52,197 nt of DNA from Psychromonas sp. SP041 (GTDB lineage Bacteria; Pseudomonadota; Gammaproteobacteria; Enterobacterales; Psychromonadaceae). Both the position numbers and the translations under genes were made by a program. The stretch lies in the NCBI RefSeq assembly GCF_000470315.2, contig NZ_CBRF02000033.1, forward strand, positions 1-52,197, read 5' to 3'. Below the pieces are notes generated by a model. The model made no database searches, was not told the origin of the DNA, and saw only the letters and a program-made list of their open reading frames with translations. Positions within the stretch are counted from its first letter, which is position 1. Every line of letters begins with the position of its first letter. Shown one piece after another: positions 26,605 to 36,005 of this stretch.

Positions 26605-28134
26605 ATGACAACTCCTAAGAAACCATTAGTACTGTTAATTCTAGATGGATGGGGCTACCGTCCTGATATGCCAGATAACGCAGTATCAAATGCAAAAACA
26701 CCTGTTCTAGACCAACTATGTAAAGATTATGCAAATAGTCTTATTTCAGCTTCGGGTATGGATGTCGGTTTACCAGATGGTCAAATGGGTAACTCAGAAG
26801 TGGGCCATACTAATATTGGTGCGGGTCGTACTGTTTACCAAAACTTAACTAAAGTGACTAAATCTATTGCTGACGGTGATTTTTTTGAAAATGCTACCTT
26901 TGTTGATGCGATAGATAAAGCCGTTGCAGCTGATAAAGCAGTTCACATCATGGGCCTAGCTTCACCTGGTGGCGTTCACTCACACGATGACCATATTTTA
27001 GCGGCCATTGAACTAGCAGCAAAACGTGGCGCGAAAAAAGTTTTCGTTCATGCATTCTTAGATGGCCGTGATACGCCACCTCGTAGTGCAGCGGGTACAC
27101 TCGCTAAATTCGAAGAAAAATATAAAGAAGTCGGTGTCGGTCGTACGGTTTCATTAATCGGTCGTTACTTTGCAATGGATCGTGACAATCGTTGGGATCG
27201 TGTTGAGCAAGCTTACAGCTTATTAACAGAAGCGAAATCAGACCACACAGCAGAAAGTGCATTAGACGGTCTTGAAAATGCTTACGCTCGTGACGAAAAT
27301 GATGAATTTGTAAAAGCGACAGTGATTGGCGAAGCTGCACCAATGTCAGATGGCGATGCGGTATTATTCTTAAACTTCCGTGCTGACCGAGCGCGTGAAA
27401 TTACTTACACATTTACTGATGAAAAATTCAGTGGCTTTGAGCGTGCCGTAACGCCTAAGCTTAACTTTGTAACGCTAACTGAATATGCAGCAAATATTAC
27501 TGCACCAGCGGCTTACCCAAGTGAAGAATTAACCAACACACTTGGTGAGTGGTTATCGAAAGAAGACAAAACACAATTACGTATTTCTGAAACTGAAAAA
27601 TACGCACATGTAACTTTCTTCTTTAACGGCGGCGTTGAAGATGAGTTCCCAGGTGAGCACCGTACATTAATCAGCTCTCCAGCAGTAGCAACTTATGACC
27701 TACAACCAGAAATGAGTTCTGTTGAATTAACAGAGAAACTAGTAAGCGCAATCAAAAGTAGCGAATACGATGTGATTATTTGTAACTATCCGAATGGCGA
27801 TATGGTTGGTCATACAGGTATTTATGAAGCAGCGGTAAAAGCATGTGAAGCGGTTGATGCTTGTATTGGTGAAATTGTAGGTGCATTAAAAGAAGTCGGC
27901 GGCGAATGTTTAATCACTGCTGACCACGGTAATGCAGAGCAAATGGTTGACCCTGAAACAGGTGGCATCCATACAGCACATACTAACTTACCAGTGCCGT
28001 TCATCTATGTTGGTCGTGAAGCAACTATCGCTGAAGGCGGTCGTTTGTGTGATATCGCACCAACGATGTTATCGTTAATGGAGATGAAAATCCCAGAGCA
28101 GATGACAGGTAAGCCTTTAATTACTCTTAAGTAA
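26605..28134 (+). CDS. gpmI: Cofactor-independent (2,3-bisphosphoglycerate-independent) phosphoglycerate mutase
   Basis: Interconverts 3- and 2-phosphoglycerate using a phosphoserine intermediate and Mn2+. [10 protein letters not shown] (metal Asp), catalytic Ser64 in [37 protein letters not shown], and the C-terminal metal site [10 protein letters not shown]. 509 residues, usual length. AGAGG is 7 bases before the ATG. Followed by envC and yibQ as in E. coli (gpmM-envC-yibQ). Confidence 0.97.
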   Translation: MTTPKKPLVLLILDGWGYRPDMPDNAVSNAKTPVLDQLCKDYANSLISASGMDVGLPDGQMGNSEVGHTNIGAGRTVYQNLTKVTKSIADGDFFENATFVDAIDKAVAADKAVHIMGLASPGGVHSHDDHILAAIELAAKRGAKKVFVHAFLDGRDTPPRSAAGTLAKFEEKYKEVGVGRTVSLIGRYFAMDRDNRWDRVEQAYSLLTEAKSDHTAESALDGLENAYARDENDEFVKATVIGEAAPMSDGDAVLFLNFRADRAREITYTFTDEKFSGFERAVTPKLNFVTLTEYAANITAPAAYPSEELTNTLGEWLSKEDKTQLRISETEKYAHVTFFFNGGVEDEFPGEHRTLISSPAVATYDLQPEMSSVELTEKLVSAIKSSEYDVIICNYPNGDMVGHTGIYEAAVKACEAVDACIGEIVGALKEVGGECLITADHGNAEQMVDPETGGIHTAHTNLPVPFIYVGREATIAEGGRLCDIAPTMLSLMEMKIPEQMTGKPLITLK

Positions 28135-28144
28135 TTAACTTACT

Positions 28145-28177
28145 TTTAGATGCTCTATGTTTAATAGAGCATCTAAA
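28145..28177 (+). terminator. Hairpin downstream of gpmI
   Basis: Perfect 14-bp stem (28145-28158 with 28164-28177) and 5-base loop, 10 bases after the gpmI stop. A weak T-run follows (AATTCCCC), so termination may be partial. The rest of 28178-28406 shows no gene. Confidence 0.65.
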
Positions 28178-28406
28178 TTCCCCGTTTCACCCGAAGATGA
28201 GCTATATTCAACTTAATTTTCACTTAATCACAACAATTTTTTCTTTCATCTAATACAATAGTCCTTTAATCTGAATTATTTTTAACTAACTTTTCTAAAG
28301 TTTATTAGTCATATTTTGAAAGTGCTTAATTGATAACTTACTATAGCTAAGTTAATAAATAGCTTAATTCAAAATATTGTTTCCGTTTATAAGGTCGAAA
28401 ATTACA

Positions 28407-29651
28407 GTGATATTTAATCTACTTTCTTTAAATAAGCTAGGGCGCATAAGCCAATTAATCTGTATCCCCTTTCTGATAGCAACTTTATTTAATGCTCAAG
28501 CTTCAGCAGCTAATCTGAATAATTTGCAACAGCAAATAAAAGAAAGCAAACAAACTAAAGCACAAAAACAAAAACAACAAAGGTTATTAGAAGAAGCGCT
28601 TTCTGATAGTGAGCAAGCAATCGCTAATGTCTCTCAACAAGTAAACCAAACCAAAAAAACCATCGAAGAAAAACGTGCTGCCTTAATCTCGTTAAAAAAG
28701 AGCACAGAACAACTTGAAGAAGATAAAATAAAACAACAATCATTATTACAGCAGCAGTTAGTCAGTGCTTATATGACAGGTCAAAATGACCTTATCAAAC
28801 TCATGCTAAATCAAGAAGATCTAAGCAGAATCGTTCGCGCGAAAAGCTATTATCAATACCTCAATGAAGCACGTTTAGACAGTATAGAATCGTTACATTC
28901 CACACAGCAAAAACTGATAAGCAATGAAAAAGAGCAGAAAGCCACACTCATTGCATTAGAAAAAATGTATCAAGATCAGAAAGAAAGACAAGAAACAGTG
29001 AGCACTCAAAAAAATAAACGAGACAAAGCACTGAAGTCATTAAGAAAAGATATTAATTATCAAAATAAAAAACTAGCAGAGCTCGGAGATTCAGAAAAAG
29101 CATTACGTGAACGTCTTAAAAAAGCAGCTGCAGAACGTAAAATAAAAGAATTAGCAGCAGCCAAAGCACGAGTTGCTAAAGAACTTGAAGATAAAAAGAA
29201 AGCAAAAACAAAATTTTTGTCGAAAACAAAACAGAAAACCTTCTCTAAACTGGCTAGCCAAAAAGGCAAATTACAATGGCCTATCCGCGGTAGTGTTTTA
29301 CATCGTTTTGGCAGTTCACGCAGTCGCAGCAGCCAAGTAAAATGGAAAGGGATTGCAATAGCCGCCAATGAAGGTGAAAAAGTCAGAGCCGTTGCAACGG
29401 GACGTGTTTTATTTGCAGGTTATTTTAAAGGTTACGGAATGGTCATCGCACTTGACCATAGTGATAATTACATCACGCTATATGGTTACAACCAAACATT
29501 GTTACAGAAAGCCGGAGATGTAGTGCTACAAGGTGATGCGATTGCATTAGCTGGGCACAGTGGCGGACAAGACAGAACAAGCTTGTATTTCGAGTTAAGC
29601 CATAAAGGCAAAGCAGAAGATCCTTTACGCTGGTTAACGAGAAAAAAATAA
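28407..29651 (+). CDS. envC: Murein hydrolase activator EnvC
   Basis: Periplasmic divisome protein that activates the amidases AmiA and AmiB for septal peptidoglycan splitting. Signal sequence at the N-terminus (ISQLICIPFLIATLFNAQASA), long coiled coil (about 40-270, rich in Lys, Gln and Glu), and a C-terminal LytM/M23-like domain (LQWPIRGSVLHRFG to PLRWLTRKK). The M23 zinc ligands are not conserved (WKGIAIAA where an H-x3-D site would be; YFELSHKG in place of HxH), consistent with a catalytically dead activator. There is no ATG; the GTG at 28407 with AAGGT 11 bases upstream is preferred over a TTG at 28377. It abuts yibQ. Confidence 0.92.
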   Translation: MIFNLLSLNKLGRISQLICIPFLIATLFNAQASAANLNNLQQQIKESKQTKAQKQKQQRLLEEALSDSEQAIANVSQQVNQTKKTIEEKRAALISLKKSTEQLEEDKIKQQSLLQQQLVSAYMTGQNDLIKLMLNQEDLSRIVRAKSYYQYLNEARLDSIESLHSTQQKLISNEKEQKATLIALEKMYQDQKERQETVSTQKNKRDKALKSLRKDINYQNKKLAELGDSEKALRERLKKAAAERKIKELAAAKARVAKELEDKKKAKTKFLSKTKQKTFSKLASQKGKLQWPIRGSVLHRFGSSRSRSSQVKWKGIAIAANEGEKVRAVATGRVLFAGYFKGYGMVIALDHSDNYITLYGYNQTLLQKAGDVVLQGDAIALAGHSGGQDRTSLYFELSHKGKAEDPLRWLTRKK

Positions 29652-30491
29652 GTGTTAAAATTTATTAAAGTGATGAGTAACGCGCTTATCTGCTTTTACC
29701 TATTTACAGTTTCTATTAATACAGTAGCAGCTGCAACAATAGGTAAAATTGCAATTATCATTGATGACATGGGATATAACCGCCATAACCAGTCATTTTC
29801 TAAACTCCCTAATCCGGTCACTTTTGCGATTTTGCCCTTCACACCCTACTCGAAAAAAATTGCTAACGCGGCTCACCAGCAACATAGAGAAGTCATATTG
29901 CATATCCCTATGCAAGCTCAATCCCATAATCACTTATTGGGGAAAGGCGCATTAATGGAGCAAATGACTAAGCAACATTTTCAACATGTATTAAGCCAAG
30001 GTTTAGCCGATATTCCTTATGCCATTGGTGTTAATAACCACATGGGCAGTAAACTGACCGAAGAAAACATTCCCATGCAATGGACAATGGAGCTGTTGTC
30101 TAAACGTGGTTTATTCTTTGTTGATAGCCTCACGACTTCACACAGTGTTGCAGAAAGTAATGCCGTGGCAGCAGGGTTACCAGCCTTAAAAAGACATATA
30201 TTTTTAGATAATGTTCGCACTCCAGCGGCAATGGACAAACAGTTTCAACAAGCCATTGAGCATAGCCAAAAAGCACCCTATACCATCCTTATTGGTCACC
30301 CTTATTCTGAAACATTACAGTACTTATCACAGCGTTTAGGGGCACCTAATAAAGATTTTCAACTGATTAAATTAAGCCAGCTTATCCCTGAAAAGCAACG
30401 TGTCATCTTAGAAGATAAAAAAGTACAATATCAACGAACAAAACAATTTAACCCGCTTTACCCAATAACAAACATCGAAAAAATTCAATAA
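29652..30491 (+). CDS. yibQ: Divergent polysaccharide deacetylase YibQ
   Basis: 279 residues. N-terminal signal sequence (to about AAAT), then a divergent polysaccharide deacetylase (family 2, formerly DUF610) NodB-like barrel: KIAIIIDDMGYN (catalytic Asp pair), VTFAILPFTPY, EVILHIPMQAQ, GVNNHMGSKLT, and FFVDSLTT. The GTG start immediately follows the envC stop; an ATG seven codons later is an alternative. Periplasmic, function unproven; persistent linkage to envC suggests envelope work. Confidence 0.88.
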   Translation: MLKFIKVMSNALICFYLFTVSINTVAAATIGKIAIIIDDMGYNRHNQSFSKLPNPVTFAILPFTPYSKKIANAAHQQHREVILHIPMQAQSHNHLLGKGALMEQMTKQHFQHVLSQGLADIPYAIGVNNHMGSKLTEENIPMQWTMELLSKRGLFFVDSLTTSHSVAESNAVAAGLPALKRHIFLDNVRTPAAMDKQFQQAIEHSQKAPYTILIGHPYSETLQYLSQRLGAPNKDFQLIKLSQLIPEKQRVILEDKKVQYQRTKQFNPLYPITNIEKIQ

Positions 30492-30509
30492 TATAATAGT
30501 GAGTACTGT

Positions 30510-30938
30510 ATGCGATTATCCGTTTTCATTGCCAACACCGTATCGACACAACTGGTTATAGATTTACAAAAGATCTACGCAAGTTACTTCCCTGAAGCAT
30601 CATTAACAGAGCAAGCCCTTACAGAGCTGATAACCCAATCATCATCTCGACTTTATATGACGATGTTTAACGAACGTCATATTGGTGCGGTTAATGTGCA
30701 AATAAACGCAACTCAAGCAACCTTGTCGCAATTAACGATTAGAGATCTAACTCGTCGTCGTGGTGTCGGTAAAAACCTGTTAAAGCAACTAGAGAAGTCT
30801 TTAACGGCAGAAGGCATGACTGATATTGAATACAACTTGAAAGAAGTAGCAGAAGTTGAATTGTTAGCAACACAAGCATTTTTATCAGATAGCGGATATC
30901 AACTGAATAACCATATCGCCACTAAAAAACTGTTATAA
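30510..30938 (+). CDS. panM: GNAT-family protein, PanM/PanZ-like PanD maturation factor
   Basis: 142-residue GNAT fold. The stretch LVIDLQKIYASYFPEA near the N-terminus, YMTMFNERHIGAVNVQI, and the acetyl-CoA loop IRDLTRRRGVGKNLLKQLE (pattern RRxGxG) resemble E. coli PanM, which triggers autocleavage of aspartate decarboxylase PanD and senses CoA. Identity is moderate and panD is not in the window, so a generic acetyltransferase remains possible. It follows yibQ by 18 bp and ends at a terminator. Confidence 0.72.
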   Translation: MRLSVFIANTVSTQLVIDLQKIYASYFPEASLTEQALTELITQSSSRLYMTMFNERHIGAVNVQINATQATLSQLTIRDLTRRRGVGKNLLKQLEKSLTAEGMTDIEYNLKEVAEVELLATQAFLSDSGYQLNNHIATKKLL

Positions 30939-30957
30939 AAAAACTAAAAAAGCCCAT

Positions 30958-30984
30958 AAAAAACCACACAATTGTGTGGTTTTT
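30958..30984. terminator. Bidirectional terminator between panM-like gene and DUF4136 gene
   Basis: A perfect 8-bp palindromic stem pair centred on CCACACAATTGTGTGG (30964-30979), flanked by A-run and T-run, between convergent genes. Confidence 0.88.
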
Positions 30985-31016
30985 ATTAACAAATATCATG
31001 AATAAATTGTGATGAC

Positions 31017-31619
31017 TTATTGGCCCGCTTCAGGGAAATCTCGTAACATCATATTTAAAATACCTTTCATTCTAGTTGAACCAGACTCAACTCTATCTTT
31101 CTCTAAATCAACAAAGCCTTGTACCGCTGAACGCCAGTAAATAGTCTTTTGTTGATTATCTAATACCGTTAATAACAGAGAACCTTTTTCATAACGAGGG
31201 TCACTCGCTTTAGCACGTCTTAAACCGGGCAATAAACCAAAACGCTCTTGAACAGTTCGATCAGCAATGGCATCTTCTAACGCAAATAAAAAGCCAACAA
31301 CTACATTCGCTTGTTTAGGATCTGCTTTATATTCATAGCCTTTAGTACTTAAATAAGCTTTTATTTGATCGCGTATATAGCTTTTAAACTCTTGTTGGTT
31401 TTGTCCTGCAACACTCGATAAAACTTGATTGTATTCTTCACTCCAACTGTAAGTAGTAAAAGCAGGTAATACCTTAGAAGGTTTACCGCTACTGACAATC
31501 ATTAAACGTTGCGTTTCAGTCTTTTCTTGTACTTCTTTTACAGGTGTTGTTTGTGTACTACAACCAACAAGGGTAAGTTGCATACCGACTAATACGAATA
31601 AAAAATACCATTTTTTCAT
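31017..31619 (-). CDS. DUF4136-type lipoprotein
   Basis: 200 residues with a type II signal peptide and lipobox LVGC (Cys20). The mature part begins with a Thr/Glu linker, and the segment LPAFTTYSW, followed by RDQIKAYLSTKGYEYKADPKQANVVVGF, fits the DUF4136 pattern of small outer-membrane lipoproteins. Function unknown. It begins 9 bp after dusA stops, with AAGGT as ribosome site, and is probably cotranscribed with it. Confidence 0.8.
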   Translation of the reverse strand: MKKWYFLFVLVGMQLTLVGCSTQTTPVKEVQEKTETQRLMIVSSGKPSKVLPAFTTYSWSEEYNQVLSSVAGQNQQEFKSYIRDQIKAYLSTKGYEYKADPKQANVVVGFLFALEDAIADRTVQERFGLLPGLRRAKASDPRYEKGSLLLTVLDNQQKTIYWRSAVQGFVDLEKDRVESGSTRMKGILNMMLRDFPEAGQ

Positions 31620-31628
31620 CTTATGACC

Positions 31629-32603
31629 TTATTCTTCGTTAACAAATGACGCTGCTTTTTGCATCACTTCAATACCTGAACCTGGTATATGACCATTTTC
31701 ACTTAAATGACGTCGCCATGCACGCGCACCAGGTAACCCTTGAAATAACCCTAACATATGTCGAGCAACACGATTCAAATGTACACCATCAGTTAACTGT
31801 GACTCAATATAAGGGTACATTTTTTCTAATACTTCAAAGCGTGTTAATGGCATTTTATCACAACCAAATAGCTGTTGGTCAACACCACTTAATAAGTATG
31901 GGTTCGCGTAAACCTCTCTTCCTAACATCACTCCATCAACATACTGTAAATGAGTTTCGCATTCAGAAAGTGTTTTAATGCCACCATTAATCGCAATCGT
32001 TAACTCAGGGAAGTCTCGCTTTAATTGATAAACACGTTCGTAATCTAAAGGTGGAACATCACGATTTTGTTTAGGGCTTAAACCACTTAACCACGCTTTA
32101 CGTGCATGTACAATAAACGTATCACAACCTTGCGATTTTACTTTTTCAACAAAGTCACATAAAAACTCATAAGAATCTAAATCATCAATACCAATACGTG
32201 TTTTCACTGTAACAGGTAAACCACTAGCGTCTTTCATCGCTTTAACCGCATCACCAACTAACGCCCCTTCCGCCATTAAACAGGCACCAAAACGTCCATT
32301 TTGAACACGATCTGAAGGGCAACCTACGTTCAAGTTAATCTCATCAAAACCACGAACAGCAGCTGCTTTTGCAGCCTGTGCTAAATCTAACGGAGCAGAG
32401 CCCCCTAATTGTAAACAAACCGGATGTTCAGCATTATCCATCTGTAAATAATCGCCTTTCCCATACAAAATAGCACCTGTCGTCACCATCTCGCTGTACA
32501 ACAAAGTATTTTTACTCATCAAACGATGAAAGTAACGGCAGTATTGATCAGTCCAATCAAGCATTGGAGCAATAGAAAAACGGTTTGTAGGGAAATTTTG
32601 CAT
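31629..32603 (-). CDS. dusA: tRNA-dihydrouridine(20/20a) synthase DusA
   Basis: Flavin enzyme reducing uridines 20/20a in the tRNA D-loop. [19 protein letters not shown] at the N-terminus is the DusA hallmark. Catalytic Cys95 in [14 protein letters not shown] contacts [28 protein letters not shown] and INGGI. 324 residues, usual length. First gene of a two-gene unit with the DUF4136 lipoprotein. Bases 32604-32907 hold no gene. Confidence 0.96.
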   Translation of the reverse strand: MQNFPTNRFSIAPMLDWTDQYCRYFHRLMSKNTLLYSEMVTTGAILYGKGDYLQMDNAEHPVCLQLGGSAPLDLAQAAKAAAVRGFDEINLNVGCPSDRVQNGRFGACLMAEGALVGDAVKAMKDASGLPVTVKTRIGIDDLDSYEFLCDFVEKVKSQGCDTFIVHARKAWLSGLSPKQNRDVPPLDYERVYQLKRDFPELTIAINGGIKTLSECETHLQYVDGVMLGREVYANPYLLSGVDQQLFGCDKMPLTRFEVLEKMYPYIESQLTDGVHLNRVARHMLGLFQGLPGARAWRRHLSENGHIPGSGIEVMQKAASFVNEE

Positions 32604-32907
32604 AAAACACCAAGATTAAAATGAAAGACGATCAATAAGCCAAATCAGAGTGCTAACCCGTCCACATTAAAAATGGGATAACGACTAACCTTCAACTGGC
32701 ATTTCAAAAGAAGAATTATAACAGAAAATCATTACTTAAAAATGCCATTTAACAACTGTTTAAAGCTATCAAAAGATGACCAACACAATCATCAATAAGT
32801 AAGGTGCAAGGAGCAAAAGCGCTTCTTTCAATAATCACTAGTCACATAATTAATAAACTAAAGGATGAAAAACACAGCTAAATAAACAGCCTTTCAAAGA
32901 TATAAAA

Positions 32908-32965
32908 TACACTTTAATGCGCATAAAAATGTATTAACTTGCTTTTTTATGCGCATTAAAGTGTA
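32908..32965. promoter_or_regulatory. 22-bp perfect inverted repeat upstream of the DUF4143 ATPase
   Basis: Arms 32908-32929 and 32944-32965 pair perfectly with a 14-base loop; each arm contains ACACTTTAATGCGCAT. It ends 40 bp before the ATPase ATG, and its right arm overlaps likely -35/-10 sequences (TTGCTT at 32939, TGTAAT at 32962). This suits an operator or a cruciform/attenuator. It could also be a mobile-element relic. Confidence 0.6.
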
Positions 32966-33005
32966 ATAATACAAATAATATGGGGTAAGGTGTAAAGGTG
33001 TCTAT

Positions 33006-34334
33006 ATGAAAAGATCACGCATAAACAGATTAATTGAGTGGAAAGAAAAGGAAACACGTAAACCTTTATTAATCGATGGCGCTCGTCAAACAGGTAAAAC
33101 TTACCTTCTACAACGTTTATTCGGTAAGTACTTTGATAATGTAGTGCGTATCGACTTTCTTGAATCACCTGAAATGGCAGACGCTTTTGCAGACTCATTA
33201 ACACCTGAAGATATTATTTCCAATATTGAACTGCTCACCAATAAAGCATTTAACCCTAACACTGACCTATTGATTCTAGATGAAATTGGCGAATGCCAAA
33301 GAGCCGTTACCTCTCTGAAGTACTTTGCAGAAAAAGCACCGACCATGTATGTCGCGGCCAGTAGTTCTAACATCGGGCTATTAAACTCATTCCCAGTAGG
33401 AAAAGTTGAACAATACAACTTACGCCCTTTAACATTTTACGAATTTTTACTCGCTTCGGGTGAAACACCGTTAATTAAAGCATTTGAAAAAAACACAAAC
33501 TCATTGCCTGTACATAATAAGTTATTCGACAAATTAACAGACTATTACTTCACAGGCGGTATGCCAGAAGCCGTTGATACTTGGTTTTCATTAAAAGACC
33601 AAAGTATTTTGGATCGCGTCCAAGCAGTAGAAAATATCCATAAAAACCTTATCACAGGCTATACCCGAGACTTTGGTAAGTACTCAGGTAAAGTCGATAC
33701 TGGACTCATTGAATCCGTCTTTAACAACGTCCCTTCACAACTCGCCGCAGTGATAGATGAGTCCGTAAAACGCTTCAAATTTAAAGAAGTACATGAACGA
33801 AAGTCTCGCTATAGCGACTTTGAAAGTGCCATCACTTGGTTAGATAAATGCAGCTTAATTTTAAAGAATTACCCAACAGAAGGTACACCTCGTAGCCCTT
33901 TAGCGGCCTATCAAAAAGACAATAAAATAAAACTGTTCTTATTTGATGTAGGGTTATTGAATAACATGTTAGGAATAAGCTACAAGGAAATTAAGCAACA
34001 AGACTCTGAGTATAAAGGCTATATTGCAGAAAATTTTGTACAACAAGAGTTTGCCGCTCAAGAATTAGATCCTACATTTTCATGGGGAGATGCACGAGCT
34101 GAGATAGAATTTATAGCAACCGATCAACAGGGACGCATTATCCCGATCGAAGTTAAAAGTGGTAAACGTACACGAGCTAAGTCTTTACAGTCCTATATCA
34201 ACAAATGCCAACCACATAAAACAATCAAACTAACAGGTACGCAAAGTTCTTCTGCATTAGAAAAAGAGCAACTCGTTTTACCACTTTATTATGCGCAGTA
34301 TGTTGTTACTCAGCATTTGAAATCGACCGAATAA
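33006..34334 (+). CDS. AAA ATPase with DUF4143 domain
   Basis: 442 residues. N-terminal AAA domain with Walker A GARQTGKT (25-32), Walker B LLILDEI (Asp92-Glu93) and sensor region MYVAASSS; then the DUF4143 domain (about 200-400). The C-terminal part has the restriction-endonuclease-like pattern AEIEF...IPIEVKSGK seen in this family. The biochemical role of the family is not established. Patchy distribution across bacteria and a location beside a gene-poor, repeat-rich stretch suggest horizontal acquisition (inference). Start supported by AAAGGTG 6 bases upstream. Confidence 0.88.
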   Translation: MKRSRINRLIEWKEKETRKPLLIDGARQTGKTYLLQRLFGKYFDNVVRIDFLESPEMADAFADSLTPEDIISNIELLTNKAFNPNTDLLILDEIGECQRAVTSLKYFAEKAPTMYVAASSSNIGLLNSFPVGKVEQYNLRPLTFYEFLLASGETPLIKAFEKNTNSLPVHNKLFDKLTDYYFTGGMPEAVDTWFSLKDQSILDRVQAVENIHKNLITGYTRDFGKYSGKVDTGLIESVFNNVPSQLAAVIDESVKRFKFKEVHERKSRYSDFESAITWLDKCSLILKNYPTEGTPRSPLAAYQKDNKIKLFLFDVGLLNNMLGISYKEIKQQDSEYKGYIAENFVQQEFAAQELDPTFSWGDARAEIEFIATDQQGRIIPIEVKSGKRTRAKSLQSYINKCQPHKTIKLTGTQSSSALEKEQLVLPLYYAQYVVTQHLKSTE

Positions 34335-34456
34335 GTTATTTAAATATGCAGAATAGTTGGTCCAGTATATTAAGAGTTCACAGTTAAAGTTAAGCGACGC
34401 AATGAAGATTAATTTTTTATTGTATAAGGTTTTACATCTAAATTGTATCTAATTAT

Positions 34457-34485
34457 TAAGTCGCTTTCGCCCCCATTGCGACTTA
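34457..34485. repeat. 8-bp inverted repeat (TAAGTCGC / GCGACTTA)
   Basis: Perfect 8-bp arms around a 13-base loop in non-coding DNA downstream of the DUF4143 ATPase. A related GCGACGCAATG string lies at about 34394. It could be a terminator-like structure, though no T-run follows. Confidence 0.4.
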
Positions 34486-34956
34486 CAAACTGATATTGTT
34501 AACATCCACAAAAAATAATCCAGTAAGAAATAAAATAGAATCATTTGACTATTTCCCCTTGAAAAATAGCCTAGATAGGAATTATATAATAATCACAAAA
34601 AATTGCATATCTATGACAATTATTCACTTATTTTCAAGCTAGATATTGATTAACTATTACTTTTCGGTGCCTTGTGTTTATTTAATGATGAAGTAGTTAT
34701 TTGTTTAAGAAAAAATAGGTGTTTAACATAATAGATATTTCATGCATCTTTTGATTATGACCATGAGAAAATATAGGTTTCATCATAATAGAACTAAATT
34801 TCAGATGGAAACGCCTCATAAAAGCTCGTTAAAGCCACTCTAATCAATTTTTATTTATTATTAGAATTTCGCCTCTCGGCACTCCTACATAGCTAAAATG
34901 AATAACACAGTTTGTTAAGCTGCTAAAATATAGTGATTCGAGCGGAAGGTATTGGT

Positions 34957-35046
34957 ATGATTTTACGTAGAAAGTGTTTATTAGTGATCTTTGGCAATAA
35001 TCTATTTAAGAGGCTGCTAATTCGGTTACCTGATAGGTACTTATAG
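34957..35046 (+). CDS. Candidate 29-residue cationic small protein
   Basis: ATG at 34957 to TAG at 35046, encoding a short basic, hydrophobic peptide that begins MILRRKCLLVIFG and ends LPDRYL. A strong GGAAGG ribosome site lies 7 bases before the ATG and a perfect 11-bp terminator hairpin follows 11 bases after the stop. It resembles known small membrane peptides only in general composition. Coding status is unproven. Confidence 0.35.
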   Translation: MILRRKCLLVIFGNNLFKRLLIRLPDRYL

Positions 35047-35057
35047 AAAGATGAGAG

Positions 35058-35085
35058 TAGGTGTTCCATTAGACTGGAACACCTA
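35058..35085 (+). terminator. Terminator-like hairpin after the 29-codon ORF
   Basis: Perfect 11-bp stem TAGGTGTTCCA / TGGAACACCTA with a 6-base loop, followed by TAATATTTTAATT. A terminator here implies a transcript ending in this gene-poor stretch. Confidence 0.7.
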
Positions 35086-35118
35086 TAATATTTTAATTAC
35101 AAAACTAGAAGGTTTTAA

Positions 35119-35250
35119 ATGATCGCAATAAAAATAAGCTCTTTAATGCACGACATAATTGTCGCAATTGTAAGCGAGTTCGTAATCATTAATTTTAGTG
35201 ATCATGCATTGAACTGGCTTGAGTACTTAGCAAGGTTTATCAGCATGTAG
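35119..35250 (+). CDS. Candidate 43-residue small protein
   Basis: ATG at 35119 to TAG at 35250. The peptide begins MIAIKISSLMHDIIVAIVSEF, is largely amphipathic or hydrophobic, and ends EYLARFISM. AGAAGG lies 6 bases before the ATG. The stop codon falls inside the right 12-bp inverted repeat. A partly paired hairpin (35270-35307) follows. No family recognised; may be spurious. Confidence 0.35.
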   Translation: MIAIKISSLMHDIIVAIVSEFVIINFSDHALNWLEYLARFISM

Positions 35251-35767
35251 GAGTGCTCATAAACTAACTAATATAAGGGTTTGAAGTAGGATTCAGGCCC
35301 CTATATTTATAAAATATTATAGTGTTTTAACTTATTTAATCAATAATTTTCCATATCTTTTTGTTCTTTTATTTCCAAATTTTTTCTTCTCATCATTGCA
35401 AAAACAGTATTGTCTCCTGATTTTGTTAGCTGCGTTTCTTTTTCCTATTATTTAGAACTTGCTTCCAACGAGAGCATATATCCCATTCTAGTTTTGTTGG
35501 TACATAAATTTAAAAAATATAGATAATAATTTACTATAACACCCGTTAAACGCAGAAATTCCAACTATCTAAATGATAACTTTTTTGTCTTTTCCTAAGG
35601 CGCTATATACCCCTTAGCGCCCTAGAAAATTAAAAAATTGTCGTGAATATACTTAAATAAGAAACATAAGATAGATTTAGATATTAGCTTTGAAGTTAGA
35701 GATTAATGCAGCCAATTGGAGTGATAACTAAAACCCGATCCGCCTAGTACACCTTTTAGCTTTAGAT

Positions 35768-35847
35768 TATTTAGACTATTTAGACTATTTAGACTAAAAT
35801 CTAAAAATAATCGTACGCTTATAGCCCCCCCCCCCCCCAAAAAAAAA
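35768..35847. repeat. TATTTAGAC x3 followed by a C14A9 tract
   Basis: Three perfect 9-mers at 35768, 35777 and 35786, then at 35825-35838 fourteen consecutive C followed by nine A (35839-35847). This homopolymer is striking in such AT-rich DNA. It is 3' of the BCCT gene and outside any ORF, so phase variation of a protein is not evident. Confidence 0.85.
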
Positions 35848-35905
35848 CAACAGAATGGCAATCTAGTGATTATCATTTAATCTGAAATATAATCAGCCAT
35901 AAATG

Positions 35906-35938
35906 AAAAAACTCTCTTATACAGAGTACAAGAGAGTT
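35906..35938 (-). terminator. Rho-independent terminator of the BCCT gene
   Basis: Minus strand: stem AACTCTCTT / AAGAGAGTT (35938-35930 with 35918-35910), 11-base loop, followed by TTTTTTC. It is 68 bases past the BCCT stop. Confidence 0.82.
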
Positions 35939-36005
35939 TCATTATAAAGCCCTAATATCAGCTAAGTGTTTGCTTTTCGGTTTACTTCTGGAGTTACTTT
36001 TCTTT

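Larger units (their letters stand above)
34879..35256. repeat. 12-bp inverted repeats bounding a 378-bp segment with two tiny ORFs
   Basis: GCACTCCTACAT at 34879-34890 is exactly complementary to the sequence at 35245-35256. The enclosed segment contains the 29- and 43-codon ORFs and a strong terminator hairpin. No flanking target duplication is obvious. It may be the ends of a small mobile unit or chance pairing. Confidence 0.4.
35310..36005. other. Gene-poor AT-rich interval
   Basis: No intact gene is visible on either strand. It holds an imperfect hairpin (35595-35625, GGCGCT paired with AGCGCC), three exact 9-bp TATTTAGAC repeats (35768-35794), a C14A9 tract (35825-35847) and the BCCT terminator. 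Short open stretches on the minus strand near 35345-35480 are frame-broken and match nothing I can name; they may be decayed coding sequence. Confidence 0.6.

Noticed and set aside
34380..34510. attC-like recombination site (GTTAAGC plus an imperfect palindrome)
   Set aside because: GTTAAGC fits GTTRRRY, but no matching RYYYAAC partner at the proper distance and no gene cassette array or integrase are present.
35345..35540. Minus-strand gene remnant in the gene-poor interval
   Set aside because: Open stretches are under 40 codons, need several frame changes and match no family I recognise; AT-rich DNA can give these by chance.
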